Below, piece by piece: positions 30,429-39,381 of a stretch of 64,000 nucleotides of DNA; the stretch's first letter is position 1; every line of letters starts with the position of its first letter. A program made the position numbers and the translations under genes. This stretch comes from Mesorhizobium atlanticum (GTDB lineage: Bacteria; Pseudomonadota; Alphaproteobacteria; Rhizobiales; Rhizobiaceae): positions 186,001-250,000 of the forward strand of contig NZ_QMBQ01000003.1 in the NCBI RefSeq assembly GCF_003289965.1, in the 5' to 3' direction. The notes below the pieces were generated by a model. The model had not been told where the DNA came from. It saw only the letters and a program-made list of their open reading frames with translations, and ran no database searches.

Positions 30429-30821
30429 ATGCACAATGAAGCCCTTTTGATCGCGCGGCTGTTCCTCGGCATACCGTTCATTGTGTGGGGCGTACTGAAG
30501 CTGCGCGGCGGCGAGGCCAAGCTGGTGCCTGGTCTGCAAGCCTTGGGACTGCCCGACGCCGTGGGCTTCGCCTATCTGATCGGGCTTTGCGAATTCGTCG
30601 GCGGAGTGGCGGTTGTCCTCGGTTATCCGTTAAGCACGGCAAGTGTCCTGCTCGGCCTCTGGTGCCTCGTTACCGGCTATGACGCCCATCGCGGCAACAT
30701 CACCGAATTGCTGAAAAACGCGACCATGGCCGGCGGATTCTTCGCGCTGGCCATCGCTGGCGCGGGTTCGATTTCTCTTTTCGGCGGCGCACCCGGCGGC
30801 CTGTTCGCCGATCTTCCCTGA
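30429..30821 (+). CDS. DoxX family membrane protein
   Basis: The 130-residue integral membrane protein has four predicted helices, with LLIARLFLGIPFIVWGVLKLRGG at the start and the DoxX-like GFAYLIGLCEFVGGVAVVLG. Some DoxX proteins couple to redox enzymes at the membrane. It follows the FMN reductase by 43 nt in the same direction, likely co-transcribed from promoter B. Confidence 0.82.
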   Translation: MHNEALLIARLFLGIPFIVWGVLKLRGGEAKLVPGLQALGLPDAVGFAYLIGLCEFVGGVAVVLGYPLSTASVLLGLWCLVTGYDAHRGNITELLKNATMAGGFFALAIAGAGSISLFGGAPGGLFADLP

Positions 30822-30845
30822 AAATCAAGGCAGAGCGGCGGCAAC

Positions 30846-31067
30846 TTAGTCGGCTCGGCCGTCAAAGATCACGGCGCGGCCACGCGGGCCGCTCATCCGC
30901 ACGATCAGTGTCTCGAGTTCTTCGTCGGTCATTTTCGTCGCGATATTCCTGCGACATTCGGCGATCGTATCGGATACGGAAATCCCGGCTTCTGCGGGCG
31001 CGTCGTCGAATATGCGGCCAATCTCGATGACGACGTCGGCATCGATACTCCTGGGTAAGTCCTGCAT
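30846..31067 (-). CDS. Small hypothetical protein
   Basis: The 73-residue acidic protein starts MQDLPRSIDADVVIEIGRIFDD and ends SGPRGRAVIFDGRAD. ATG 31067 has GGGAA upstream; a 99-residue version is less likely. It faces the DoxX gene convergently. No recognised domain. Confidence 0.45.
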   Translation of the reverse strand: MQDLPRSIDADVVIEIGRIFDDAPAEAGISVSDTIAECRRNIATKMTDEELETLIVRMSGPRGRAVIFDGRAD

Positions 31068-31377
31068 GGCACGTTCCCTTTGACAGTACCCCGCCGGCCC
31101 ATAGAATTTTCGAGAGCGAATTCCAGGCAGCGCTCTCGCCTGCAACGACGCGGATCATCGGCTGACCTTGGCCATCGAGGATCGCAGCCAGACGCTCTTG
31201 ATAAGGGGTCACGGCAACTGGGCCGCTCGGACCAGAGAGCGATGCCCGGACCTGCGCCGATGGTAGTCGACACAGTAGCGCATATGGCTTCCTACTGTGC
31301 TCGAGTGGCCGAAACATCTGACGAAGGTCATGGTGACCAGCGTCACGTGAAACGACGAAGCACTTGTCGGGCGATAT
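31068..31377. other. Interval with no confident gene
   Basis: About 310 bp upstream of promoter C carry only overlapping short frames on both strands. I see no palindrome of the activator type, tRNA or conserved domain here. Confidence 0.4.
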
Positions 31378-31479
31378 GGACAACGTGTCTTCCCATGCGG
31401 ACACGTTGTCCAAAAATTACCCGACCGCTGGCTGCAAGTCCTTGATATTGCGGCGCACGCCAACTGGCATGCGCGTTGC
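31378..31479 (+). promoter_or_regulatory. Sigma-54/IHF promoter C
   Basis: Activator sites GGACAACGTGTCT at 31378-31390 and GGACACGTTGTCC at 31399-31411 are 21 bp apart. An exact IHF consensus CAAGTCCTTGATA is at 31435-31447. The -24/-12 element TGGCATGCGCGTTGC is at 31465-31479. The near palindrome to -24 is 66 bp. Confidence 0.9.
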
Positions 31480-31523
31480 TCTGAGTTTCTCGGTACCGGC
31501 CCTTCGTCCAAGGAGTTGTCATC

Positions 31524-31718
31524 ATGTCGCGACACAACGAAATGCCGCCTGTTCCGCCCGCCAGCCGTAGCCCGAAAGGGACGGGAGGGACTCCGAAGAT
31601 CAACAAGGACACGCCTTCCAAAAAGAAGATCGACAACCCGTCGGAACAGGGCGAGACAGGCAATATCCGACAGAACACGACAAATGCCGGCTTCTTTCAC
31701 GGCCGTCGGGTGAAGTGA
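31524..31718 (+). CDS. Small disordered hypothetical protein
   Basis: The 64-residue protein is rich in Pro, Lys, Gly, Asn and Thr with no hydrophobic core (MSRHNEMPPVPPASRSPKGT...), so it is probably intrinsically disordered. AAGGAG lies 9 nt before the ATG. It is the first gene behind promoter C, 45 nt after the -12 element, and overlaps the next possible start by 4 nt. Confidence 0.65.
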   Translation: MSRHNEMPPVPPASRSPKGTGGTPKINKDTPSKKKIDNPSEQGETGNIRQNTTNAGFFHGRRVK

Positions 31719-31750
31719 AGCCGTATATCCGACGCGACAAGACGACGACC

Positions 31751-32389
31751 ATGAAAAAGGCCACGGTAACGTATCTCTTCGATCCGCTTTGCGGCTGGTG
31801 CTATGGCGCCGCGCCGATGCTTGACAGGCTCGCGGCAGGCGGCGTTGCGATCGACGCGCTGCCGACCGGCCTCTTCTCTGGGGCCGGCGCCCGACCGCTG
31901 GATGCCGGTTTCGCCGCTCATGCCTGGGCCAGCGACCAGCGTATCAGGCAGCTGAGCGGTCAGCCTTTCAGCCAGGCCTATCGGGACAATGTTCTGAGCG
32001 CGCGAGGCACGCTGCTCGATTCCGCCGCCGCCACGCTTGGCATCAGTGCTGCCGGCTTCAAGGATCCGCAGCGCCGGCTGCCGGCGCTGAAGGCGATCCA
32101 GAATGCCCGCTATGTCGATGGCCGCGACATCGTGACCAAACGCGGCGTGGCCGTGGTTCTGGAAGACGCCGACATGGTGGATGCAGCGAGGCTTATGATG
32201 GCGCCCACAGAAGAATTCCTGGTGGCGCATCGCGACCTGGTCGGCCGCGGCCGCGAGCTGTTCCAGCGATTGCACGCCGGGGGTACACCGGCGCTCGCCG
32301 TGATCCGCAGCGGAACGCCGCGTCTCATCAGCTCGAACGCGCTCTACGGCAGCTATGACAGCCTGATCGCCACGATCCTCGCGGCCTGA
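31751..32389 (+). CDS. DsbA-family thiol oxidoreductase (FrnE-like)
   Basis: The 212-residue thioredoxin-fold protein has the active site CGWC in YLFDPLCGWCYGAAPML and a C-terminal cis-Pro loop GGTPALAVI. There is no signal peptide, so it is cytoplasmic, as FrnE/2-hydroxychromene-isomerase-like relatives are. A GTG at 31715 would overlap the preceding stop (GTGA) and add 12 residues; ATG 31751 matches the family start. It could repair disulfides under oxidative stress. Confidence 0.82.
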   Translation: MKKATVTYLFDPLCGWCYGAAPMLDRLAAGGVAIDALPTGLFSGAGARPLDAGFAAHAWASDQRIRQLSGQPFSQAYRDNVLSARGTLLDSAAATLGISAAGFKDPQRRLPALKAIQNARYVDGRDIVTKRGVAVVLEDADMVDAARLMMAPTEEFLVAHRDLVGRGRELFQRLHAGGTPALAVIRSGTPRLISSNALYGSYDSLIATILAA

Positions 32390-32527
32390 CCTTCGTTTTT
32401 CCTCCCGAGCCTATGCCTCCGGGGTGGTTCACCGTTTCATGGAAACGGCGAACCGCCTCTCTCTTTTTGATTGCGACAGGCGACGACCAGGGCGCCGAGC
32501 CTGACCGGTCACACTTTCCTGTAGTTC

Positions 32528-34021
32528 TTAGAGCACAGGCGCCATCATGCCCACGGCGTTCTGCACCAGGCGCCTGTGGAACGGCCACGCCCTGACGGTG
32601 TCGAGCGCGACCGGCCGCGATACGGCGAGATAACCCTGCTGGCGCGCGCGCACCTCAGCGGTGACGTCCTCGTCCGCCACCAGCAGGTTGTTCTCGAAAT
32701 TCAGCTGCATGCTGCGCCGATCCATATTGGCCGACCCGACCAGCGCGATCTTGCCGTCGATGGTCATCGATTTGGTGTGCAGCAGCCCCAGCGGATATTC
32801 GTGGACGCCCACGCCATTGGAAATCAGGTCCGCATAGCAACTGCGGCTGGTGTTTTCCACCAGCCATGAATCGTTCCGTTCGGGGAAGATAATCGTCGTC
32901 TCCACTCCTCGGCGTGGAGCGGCACACAAAGCGCGCAGGACCGCTTCATCGGGCACGAAGTAAGGCGTCGTGATCAAGAGTTCCTTGCGCGCGGAATAGA
33001 TCGCGCCGACGAAGGACTCCGACATGGCGTTGCCGGGCGTGGTCGGTCCTGTGCCGTACATCTGCGCTACGCTTCCCGGCTCGAAGCGCTCGGGCTCGGG
33101 CTTTGCCGTGGCAAGGCCCTCCAGGGGCTCGCCGGTTTCGGCGATCCATGTGCATAGGAACAGGTATTGCGCCTGGCGCGCCACCGGCCCTTCGCAACGC
33201 AGGAAGATGTCCACCCAGGGCGCATATTTCGCCTTTATCCGGAATGCCGGATCCGCGCAGTTCTGGCTGCCGCAATAGGCGATGCGATTGTCGATGATGA
33301 CGATCTTGCGGTGGTTGCGCAGGTCAACGCGGCCCACGGCCAGATGTCCCAGGCGCGGGATGTCGTTCAACGTGGCAACGAGCGCTACGCCGGCTTCGCG
33401 TAATTGCCGCCAGCGCGGACCGCGGATGAAGGCTCGCGAGCCCAGGGCGTCCACCATCACCCGGCAACGCACGCCGCGCCGTGCCGCATCGGCGACGGCG
33501 TCGGCGATCTTGCCGCCGTTGTTGTCGTCGAGCCAGATGTAGAAGCCGATGTGCACATGCTCGGTCGCCTGTTCGATATCCCTTGCCAGTGTCTCGATCG
33601 CGCTGTCGGAATCGAGCGTCGGCTGGTCGCTCGATGCATCGGGATCGCCCAGAAGCAAGATGCGGTTGCCTGCCACCGGGCGCAGCCCATTGATCGTTCG
33701 GCAAAGCTCGAATTGAGCCACCGCTTCCGGCTCGATGGTCACCGGTGCATAGGCCGCATCGTCGGGCCGGACGGTTCGGTCCTCCGCCTTCCTCAGCCGC
33801 CGAGTCCGTCTGCGTCCGATGCTGGTCTCGCCGAGGAACAGGTAGGCAATGACGCCAAGCAGTGGCAGCAGCATGATGACAGCCACCCACGCTACCCGGG
33901 CGGCAGGCGTGCGGTTGGCGCGGGTGATCGCGCGCGCCACCGCGATCAGGTGCACGACGAACAGCGGCAGGCCAGACAGGCCCTGCATGCCCATGTGAAC
34001 CGCGCCTGACAACGACACCAT
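32528..34021 (-). CDS. cls: Cardiolipin synthase (phospholipase D family)
   Basis: The protein of about 497 residues has two N-terminal membrane helices and two complete HKD motifs, HRKIVIIDNRIAYCGS (about residues 238-245) and HTKSMTIDGKIALVGS (about 416-423). It condenses two phosphatidylglycerol molecules to cardiolipin at the inner membrane. ATG 34021 follows GGAGGGG. It is transcribed from the minus-strand sigma-54 promoter D, which places membrane remodelling in the regulon. Confidence 0.92.
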   Translation of the reverse strand: MVSLSGAVHMGMQGLSGLPLFVVHLIAVARAITRANRTPAARVAWVAVIMLLPLLGVIAYLFLGETSIGRRRTRRLRKAEDRTVRPDDAAYAPVTIEPEAVAQFELCRTINGLRPVAGNRILLLGDPDASSDQPTLDSDSAIETLARDIEQATEHVHIGFYIWLDDNNGGKIADAVADAARRGVRCRVMVDALGSRAFIRGPRWRQLREAGVALVATLNDIPRLGHLAVGRVDLRNHRKIVIIDNRIAYCGSQNCADPAFRIKAKYAPWVDIFLRCEGPVARQAQYLFLCTWIAETGEPLEGLATAKPEPERFEPGSVAQMYGTGPTTPGNAMSESFVGAIYSARKELLITTPYFVPDEAVLRALCAAPRRGVETTIIFPERNDSWLVENTSRSCYADLISNGVGVHEYPLGLLHTKSMTIDGKIALVGSANMDRRSMQLNFENNLLVADEDVTAEVRARQQGYLAVSRPVALDTVRAWPFHRRLVQNAVGMMAPVL

Positions 34022-34278
34022 CACGCCCCTCCGTTGTGACTACTCCGTCGGCAAGCTAGCGCGCTGGGCTTGCCGGCGACAATCGCCCGGTTGCAGCCTT
34101 GCCATCCGAGCCGCCCGTCTCGGCGAAATTCGAACGATAGTTGCCTCGCATCCGCCCTCAAGCCGAGGATGCCAGGCGGCTTGCCGGGCAGGAAAACGCC
34201 GCCTCGGGAAGGCTTGTCCGGTCTGAGGTCGACGCTGCCGGGCAGGATGACAGGCACCTCTTCGGAGGCCGGCTCGAA

Positions 34279-34381
34279 GCATCATTCGTGCCAGTTCTTC
34301 ACGGCGTGGAATATCAAAGGTTTAGGCTTGTTCGATTTCATCCCGAGGACATTTTGTCCAATTGTGCAAGACAAATTGTCT
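34279..34381 (-). promoter_or_regulatory. Sigma-54/IHF promoter D (minus strand)
   Basis: Read on the minus strand, activator sites lie at 34369-34381 (AGACAAATTGTCT, far) and 34347-34359 (near, GGACAAAATGTCC on that strand). An exact IHF consensus is at 34312-34324. The -24/-12 element TGGCACGAATGATGC is at 34279-34293. Spacings 22, 66 and 31 bp match the plus-strand promoters. It drives cls. Confidence 0.88.
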
Positions 34382-34445
34382 ATAGATTTCAATGGGATAA
34401 CATGTTTAACTGCGGCTTCTATAGTTCCACGGAGCGTTTCGCGAC

Positions 34446-36713
34446 ATGGCCGACGGCAAGCCGCTGTACAAGACTTATCACCATCCGGCGGGCGGTTGGG
34501 GGGCTGCGGCGGCGACAGCGAAGGTGCTGCTTGAGCAAAGTGTCGTCACCAAGGGTTCGCGGGCGCTGCTTGCGATGAATCAGCCGGGCGGCTTCAAGTG
34601 CCCGAGCTGCGCCTTTCCCGACGCGGATTGCAAGAAGACGCTCGAATTCTGCGAGAACGGCGCCAAGGCACTCGCCTTCGAGGCCACGAAGCGACGCGTC
34701 ACCCGAGAGTTCTTCCAACAACACACCGTGTCCGAGCTCATGGAGCAATCGGACTACTGGCTGGAGATGCAAGGGCGCCTGACGGAGCCGATGCGCTACG
34801 ACGCGGCGTCCGACCGGTATGTGCCTTGCGACTGGGACACGGCGTTCGCAATAATCGGCGATCATCTGCGTGCGCTCGAAAGCCCCCATCATGCCGAGTT
34901 CTACACGTCGGGCCGCACGCCGAACGAGGCGGCGTTTCTCTATTCGATATTCATCCGGGAATTCGGGACCAACAACTTTCCCGATTGCTCGAACATGTGC
35001 CACGAGCCGACGAGCCGCGGCCTGCCTCCCGCGATCGGCGTCGGCAAGGGAACCGTGGTTCTCGAGGATTTCGAGCATGCGGAGGCTATCTTTGTCATCG
35101 GACAGAACACCGGCACGAACTCGCCGCGCATGATGACCAATCTGGTCGAGGCGCGAAAGCGCGGCGTCCCGATCGTGGCCGTCAATCCCATGCCCGAGCG
35201 CGCGCTCATCCGCTTCACCGAGCCGCAGGACATTCTGCAGATGGCGACGTTTGGGTCGACGCCGATCGCGAGCGAGTTCGTTCATATCCGGATCGGCGGC
35301 GATCTCGCGCTGATCAAGGGCATGATGAAGGTGATCTTCGAACGCGAGGCTCAGGGCGAAAAGGTCATCGACACCGACTTCATCAGCAAGCACACGGTCG
35401 GGCTGGACGCGGTCCGCGAAGACGTCATGGCTCAGGAATGGCCGGAGATCGTCAGGGTTTCCGGACTGGACGAGGCCCAGATCCGCCGCTGCGCTGAAAT
35501 CTACATCCGTTCGCGCGCGACGATGATTTGCTACGGGATGGGCCTTACGCAGCACCAGCAGGGGTCGCGGCTTCTGCAACAGGTCGTCAATCTGTTGCTG
35601 CTTCGCGGGAATTTCGGCAAGCCCGGCGCCGGTATCTCGCCCATTCGCGGCCATTCGAACGTTCAGGGCGACCGTACGGTCGGCATCGATGAAAAGCCGA
35701 CGCAGGACTATCTTGATCGCGTGCGCGACGTTTTCGGGTTCGAGCCGCCGCGCGAGCATGGTCACCATACTGTGGAATCCGTCGAGGCGATGGAAAACGG
35801 CACCGCCAAGGTCTTTATCGGCATGGGCGGCAACTTCGTCCGCGCTATCCCCGACACCGACAGGTCCTATGCGGCGATGCGGAAGCTGGCATTGACGGTC
35901 GGAATTGCCACGAAACTCAATCGGGGCCATCTCGTGCATGGTCGTGATGCGCTCATCCTGCCCGTCATCTCGCGTTCCGAATGGATCCGCACTTCGGCCG
36001 GCGAACAATTCGTCACCATCGAAGACTCCATGTCGAATGTTTCCGCCTCACGCGGCGTCCTGGCGCCTGCCAGCCCTCATCTGCTTCCGGAAGTGGAAAT
36101 CGTATGCCGGATGGCGCTTGCGACGCTGCCCGACAGCAAGGTGCCGTGGGAGAGCTACATTCACGACTACCACCTCATCCGCGACAAGATCGCCGCAGTC
36201 TATCCTGATATCTATCGCGACTTTTCGAAACGCATCAAAGATCCAAAAGGGTTTCACCTCGACGTGCCGCCGCGCCGCCTGGTTTGGCCGACGCCGAATG
36301 GGAAGGCGAATTTTCTCCTCCTTCCCGGTCTCGAGGTGAATGACCCGGTTTCCGACCCCGCGATGCTGCGACTGGCGACCGTGCGTTCGCACGATCAGTT
36401 CAACACCACGATCTACAGCTACAATGATCGCTATCGCGGGGTTTACAACGACCGTATGGTTCTGTTCATGAATGCGGAGGACCGAGCCCAACGCGGCATC
36501 GACGCGGGCTCCCGGGTCGCGCTCGAGACGATCAGCGACGATGGCCTCAAGCGAAGGGTCGATGGCCTGACGGTGCTGGACTACCCCATGCCGCGCGGTG
36601 CCGTGGCCGGGTACTATCCCGAACTCAATCCGCTGCTGCCGCTCGACTACTACGACAGGATCAGCGGCACGCCGGCGGCCAAGTCGATACCCATTCGTGT
36701 CGTTGCGGCGTAA
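34446..36713 (+). CDS. FdhF/YdeP-family molybdopterin oxidoreductase
   Basis: The 755-residue protein matches YdeP in length and layout. Instead of the formate dehydrogenase 4Fe-4S domain it has an N-terminal CPSCAFPDADCKK cluster-like motif, then FYTSGRTPNEAAF, DCSNMCHEPTSRGL at the Mo-ligand region, and the C-terminal molydop-binding domain. YdeP supports acid resistance in E. coli, but its reaction is not settled. It heads a long operon with cytochrome bd and ion-transport genes and lies divergently from cls. Confidence 0.88.
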   Translation: MADGKPLYKTYHHPAGGWGAAAATAKVLLEQSVVTKGSRALLAMNQPGGFKCPSCAFPDADCKKTLEFCENGAKALAFEATKRRVTREFFQQHTVSELMEQSDYWLEMQGRLTEPMRYDAASDRYVPCDWDTAFAIIGDHLRALESPHHAEFYTSGRTPNEAAFLYSIFIREFGTNNFPDCSNMCHEPTSRGLPPAIGVGKGTVVLEDFEHAEAIFVIGQNTGTNSPRMMTNLVEARKRGVPIVAVNPMPERALIRFTEPQDILQMATFGSTPIASEFVHIRIGGDLALIKGMMKVIFEREAQGEKVIDTDFISKHTVGLDAVREDVMAQEWPEIVRVSGLDEAQIRRCAEIYIRSRATMICYGMGLTQHQQGSRLLQQVVNLLLLRGNFGKPGAGISPIRGHSNVQGDRTVGIDEKPTQDYLDRVRDVFGFEPPREHGHHTVESVEAMENGTAKVFIGMGGNFVRAIPDTDRSYAAMRKLALTVGIATKLNRGHLVHGRDALILPVISRSEWIRTSAGEQFVTIEDSMSNVSASRGVLAPASPHLLPEVEIVCRMALATLPDSKVPWESYIHDYHLIRDKIAAVYPDIYRDFSKRIKDPKGFHLDVPPRRLVWPTPNGKANFLLLPGLEVNDPVSDPAMLRLATVRSHDQFNTTIYSYNDRYRGVYNDRMVLFMNAEDRAQRGIDAGSRVALETISDDGLKRRVDGLTVLDYPMPRGAVAGYYPELNPLLPLDYYDRISGTPAAKSIPIRVVAA

Positions 36714-36755
36714 GCGCAACTGGCCTTCAGTTGCAGTAACTAGGAGGGAAGGACG

Positions 36756-38168
36756 TTGCTGGGACAGCTCGATGCGGTGACTTTGGCCCGGGCGCAATTC
36801 GCCTTCACGGTCTCCTTCCATTTTATCTTCCCAGCGTTTTCGATCGGGATCGCAAGCTACCTAATGGTGCTCGAAGCGCTCTGGTTGAAAACCGGGCAGG
36901 GCGTCTACGCCAATCTCTACCGTTACTGGCTCAAGATCTTCGCGGTCGCGTTCGGCATGGGCGTGGTGTCGGGGCTGGTCATGTCCTACCAGTTCGGCAC
37001 CAACTGGTCGGTGTTCTCGACAAAGGCGGGGCCCGTCATCGGCCCGCTCATGGCCTATGAAGTGCTCACAGCATTCTTTCTCGAGGCCGGCTTCCTCGGC
37101 GTGATGCTTTTCGGCATGAGCAAGGTCGGCAAGGAACTGCACTTTTTCGCCACCTGCATGGTGGCACTCGGCACGCTGATCTCGGCGACATGGATCATCG
37201 CCGTCAACAGCTGGATGCAGACGCCCGCGGGGTTCGCCCTCAACGCCAAGGGCCAGTTCGTTCCGGCCGGCTCGTGGTGGCCTATCATCTTCACCGCCAG
37301 CTTCCCCTTCCGCCTCGTCCACACAGTGATCGCTGCCTACCTCACTACAGCTTTCGTGGTGGGGGGCGTCGGCGCCTGGCATCTTCTCAAGGACCGTGCC
37401 AATCCAGGCGCGCGCAAGATGTTCTCCATGGCGATGTGGATGGCGGCGATCGTGGCTCCGATCCAGATATTCGTCGGCGATGCCCACGGGCTCAACACAC
37501 TGGAGCATCAGCCGGCAAAGGTCCTGGCCATGGAAGGTGACTACCAGCCGAGTCCCGACGGCGCGCCGCTGATCCTGTTCGGGCTGCCCAGCAACGAGGA
37601 GGCGCGCGTTCGCTATGAGGTGTCGATACCTCATCTTGGTTCCCTGATACTGAAGCACGATCCTTTTGCGCCGTTGCCCGGCCTCACCGATTTCCCGCGC
37701 GATCAATGGCCTCCGGCGCACATTGTCTTCTGGTCGTTCCGGGTCATGGTCGGCCTCGGCTTCGCCATGCTGGGGATCGGCCTGTGGAGCCTGCTCGCCC
37801 GCTATCGCGGCAAGCTCTATGAATGGTCGTGGCTGCACCGCGCATCCGTTGCGATGGGGCCGGCGGGCTTCGTGGCGGTGCTCGCTGGTTGGGTGACGAC
37901 CGAGGTCGGGCGGCAGCCTTTCACGGTCTACGGGCTGCTGCGGACCGCGGAATCGCATTCGCCGCTCGCGGCGCCGGCGGTGGCTGCATCGCTCCTCGCG
38001 TTCGTGCTCGTCTATTTCAGCGCCTTCGGGGCGGGCACCTATTATCTGCTGCGCCTGATGTCCAAGCCTCCCGAGCGGGGAGAATCGGAGCCGCCCGGCG
38101 TGCCGCAGCGCGCGGCAGGTATCACGCCGGCGTCCGGTGTCGCAGCGTCCCCGGCGGTAAAGGGGTGA
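36756..38168 (+). CDS. cydA: Cytochrome bd ubiquinol oxidase subunit I (short Q-loop, CIO-like)
   Basis: The 470-residue membrane protein has the N-terminal heme-ligand region FTVSFHFIFPAFSIG, YQFGTNWSVFS and the EVGRQPFTVYG segment. It is shorter than E. coli CydA (about 520), which fits the cyanide-insensitive, short Q-loop class. The start is TTG 36756 behind AGGAGG. As a high-affinity oxidase it would support respiration at low oxygen or under nitric oxide or sulfide. Confidence 0.94.
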   Translation: MLGQLDAVTLARAQFAFTVSFHFIFPAFSIGIASYLMVLEALWLKTGQGVYANLYRYWLKIFAVAFGMGVVSGLVMSYQFGTNWSVFSTKAGPVIGPLMAYEVLTAFFLEAGFLGVMLFGMSKVGKELHFFATCMVALGTLISATWIIAVNSWMQTPAGFALNAKGQFVPAGSWWPIIFTASFPFRLVHTVIAAYLTTAFVVGGVGAWHLLKDRANPGARKMFSMAMWMAAIVAPIQIFVGDAHGLNTLEHQPAKVLAMEGDYQPSPDGAPLILFGLPSNEEARVRYEVSIPHLGSLILKHDPFAPLPGLTDFPRDQWPPAHIVFWSFRVMVGLGFAMLGIGLWSLLARYRGKLYEWSWLHRASVAMGPAGFVAVLAGWVTTEVGRQPFTVYGLLRTAESHSPLAAPAVAASLLAFVLVYFSAFGAGTYYLLRLMSKPPERGESEPPGVPQRAAGITPASGVAASPAVKG

Positions 38169-39178
38169 TGCTCATGGCTGGCATGGATCTCACAATCGTG
38201 TGGGCCGCGATCATCGGCTTTGCCATCATGGCTTACGTCGTGATGGACGGTTTCGATCTTGGCATCGGCATCCTGTTTCCGACCTTCGCGGTCGGAGATG
38301 AGCGCGACCAGGCGATGAATTCGATTGCGCCGGTCTGGGACGGCAACGAGACTTGGCTGGTCATGGGCGGTGGCGGCCTCTTCGCCGCGTTCCCACTCGC
38401 CTATTCGATCGTCCTGCCGGCCACCTATCCACTGATGATCGCGATGCTGCTCGGCCTCGTCTTCCGCGGCGTTGCCTTCGAATTCCGCTGGCGCGAGCCC
38501 AGCCATCGCCAGCTCTGGGACATCGCCTTTTCACTCGGCTCGTTCGTCGCGGCATTGGCGCAAGGCATCACGCTCGGCGCGATCCTGCAGGGCATTCATG
38601 TCGAGAACGACGCTTACGCGGGTGGTTGGCTCGATTGGCTGAGCCCGTTCAGCTTGCTCACCGGGGTCTCCGTGGTGGTCGGCTACGCGCTTCTCGGCGC
38701 AACCTGGCTGATCTGGAAAACCGAAGGGTCGAGCCAACGCCACGCGCGCAAGATGGCGCTGCGGCTTGGCGTGGCGACGTTGCTTGCGCTTGCGGCCGTC
38801 AGCGCGGCGACGCCGTTCCTGAGTTATGATTACTGGCGGCGCTGGTTCGCCATGCCGGGCGTGGTGTTGACGGCCCAGGTGCCGCTGCTCGTGATCATCT
38901 GCTCGGCGACGTTCTTCTGGGCCTTGCGGCGCGAATTCGAGCGCGTGCCGTTCCTTATGGCGCTCGCCTTGTTCCTGCTGGGCTTCGTCGGGTTGGGGAT
39001 CAGCATCTATCCATACATGGTGCCGCGCGCGGTGACGATCTGGGAGGCGGCTGCACCGCCTGAAAGCCAGTCCTTCATGCTGGCCGGGGCTCTCGTCATC
39101 ATCCCCTTGATCCTCGCCTATACCGGCTGGGCCTATTGGGTGTTCCGCGGCAAGGCAGGCATTCACGGCTATCACTGA
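38168..39178 (+). CDS. cydB: Cytochrome bd ubiquinol oxidase subunit II
   Basis: The 336-residue subunit has YVVMDGFDLGIGILFP at the first helix, VWDGNETWLVMGGGGLFAAFP and about eight further helices. ATG 38168 overlaps the cydA stop (TGATG); MAGMD at 38174 is a second possible start. It completes the bd oxidase with the tiny subunit that follows. Confidence 0.94.
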   Translation: MLMAGMDLTIVWAAIIGFAIMAYVVMDGFDLGIGILFPTFAVGDERDQAMNSIAPVWDGNETWLVMGGGGLFAAFPLAYSIVLPATYPLMIAMLLGLVFRGVAFEFRWREPSHRQLWDIAFSLGSFVAALAQGITLGAILQGIHVENDAYAGGWLDWLSPFSLLTGVSVVVGYALLGATWLIWKTEGSSQRHARKMALRLGVATLLALAAVSAATPFLSYDYWRRWFAMPGVVLTAQVPLLVIICSATFFWALRREFERVPFLMALALFLLGFVGLGISIYPYMVPRAVTIWEAAAPPESQSFMLAGALVIIPLILAYTGWAYWVFRGKAGIHGYH

Positions 39179-39294
39179 TGGTTTCGCACGTTCCCTTCTG
39201 GAAGCGACTTGCATGGATGGCCGTGATCTGGGCAGCGAGCGTGGTGGCGCTCGGGATCGTGACCGGCGCAATGCGGGTTTGGCTGTCCGGCTGA
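39178..39294 (+). CDS. CydX-like small subunit (DUF2474 type)
   Basis: A 38-residue single-pass membrane peptide has WKRLAWMAVIWAASVVALG and a C-terminal VWLSG. It starts in the TGATG overlap with the cydB stop. Position, length and one membrane helix match the DUF2474/CydX-type third subunit that stabilises bd oxidase hemes. It is easily missed by gene finders. Confidence 0.8.
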   Translation: MVSHVPFWKRLAWMAVIWAASVVALGIVTGAMRVWLSG

Positions 39295-39381
39295 CGGGAG
39301 TGGTGCCATGCGCCGTAAAGGTCAGGCGGCCATTCCAGTTGAACAGTGACGAAGGCTATCAGCGTTCTCAAGGGCCAATGT

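Noticed and set aside
30862..31413. Long minus-strand open frame of about 180 codons across promoter C
   Set aside because: It has no recognised domain, crosses the promoter and overlaps the better supported small gene in another frame.
34300..34445. FNR/FixK box before the ydeP-cyd operon
   Set aside because: No TTGAT-N4-ATCAA sequence could be found; the only palindromes are those of promoter D.
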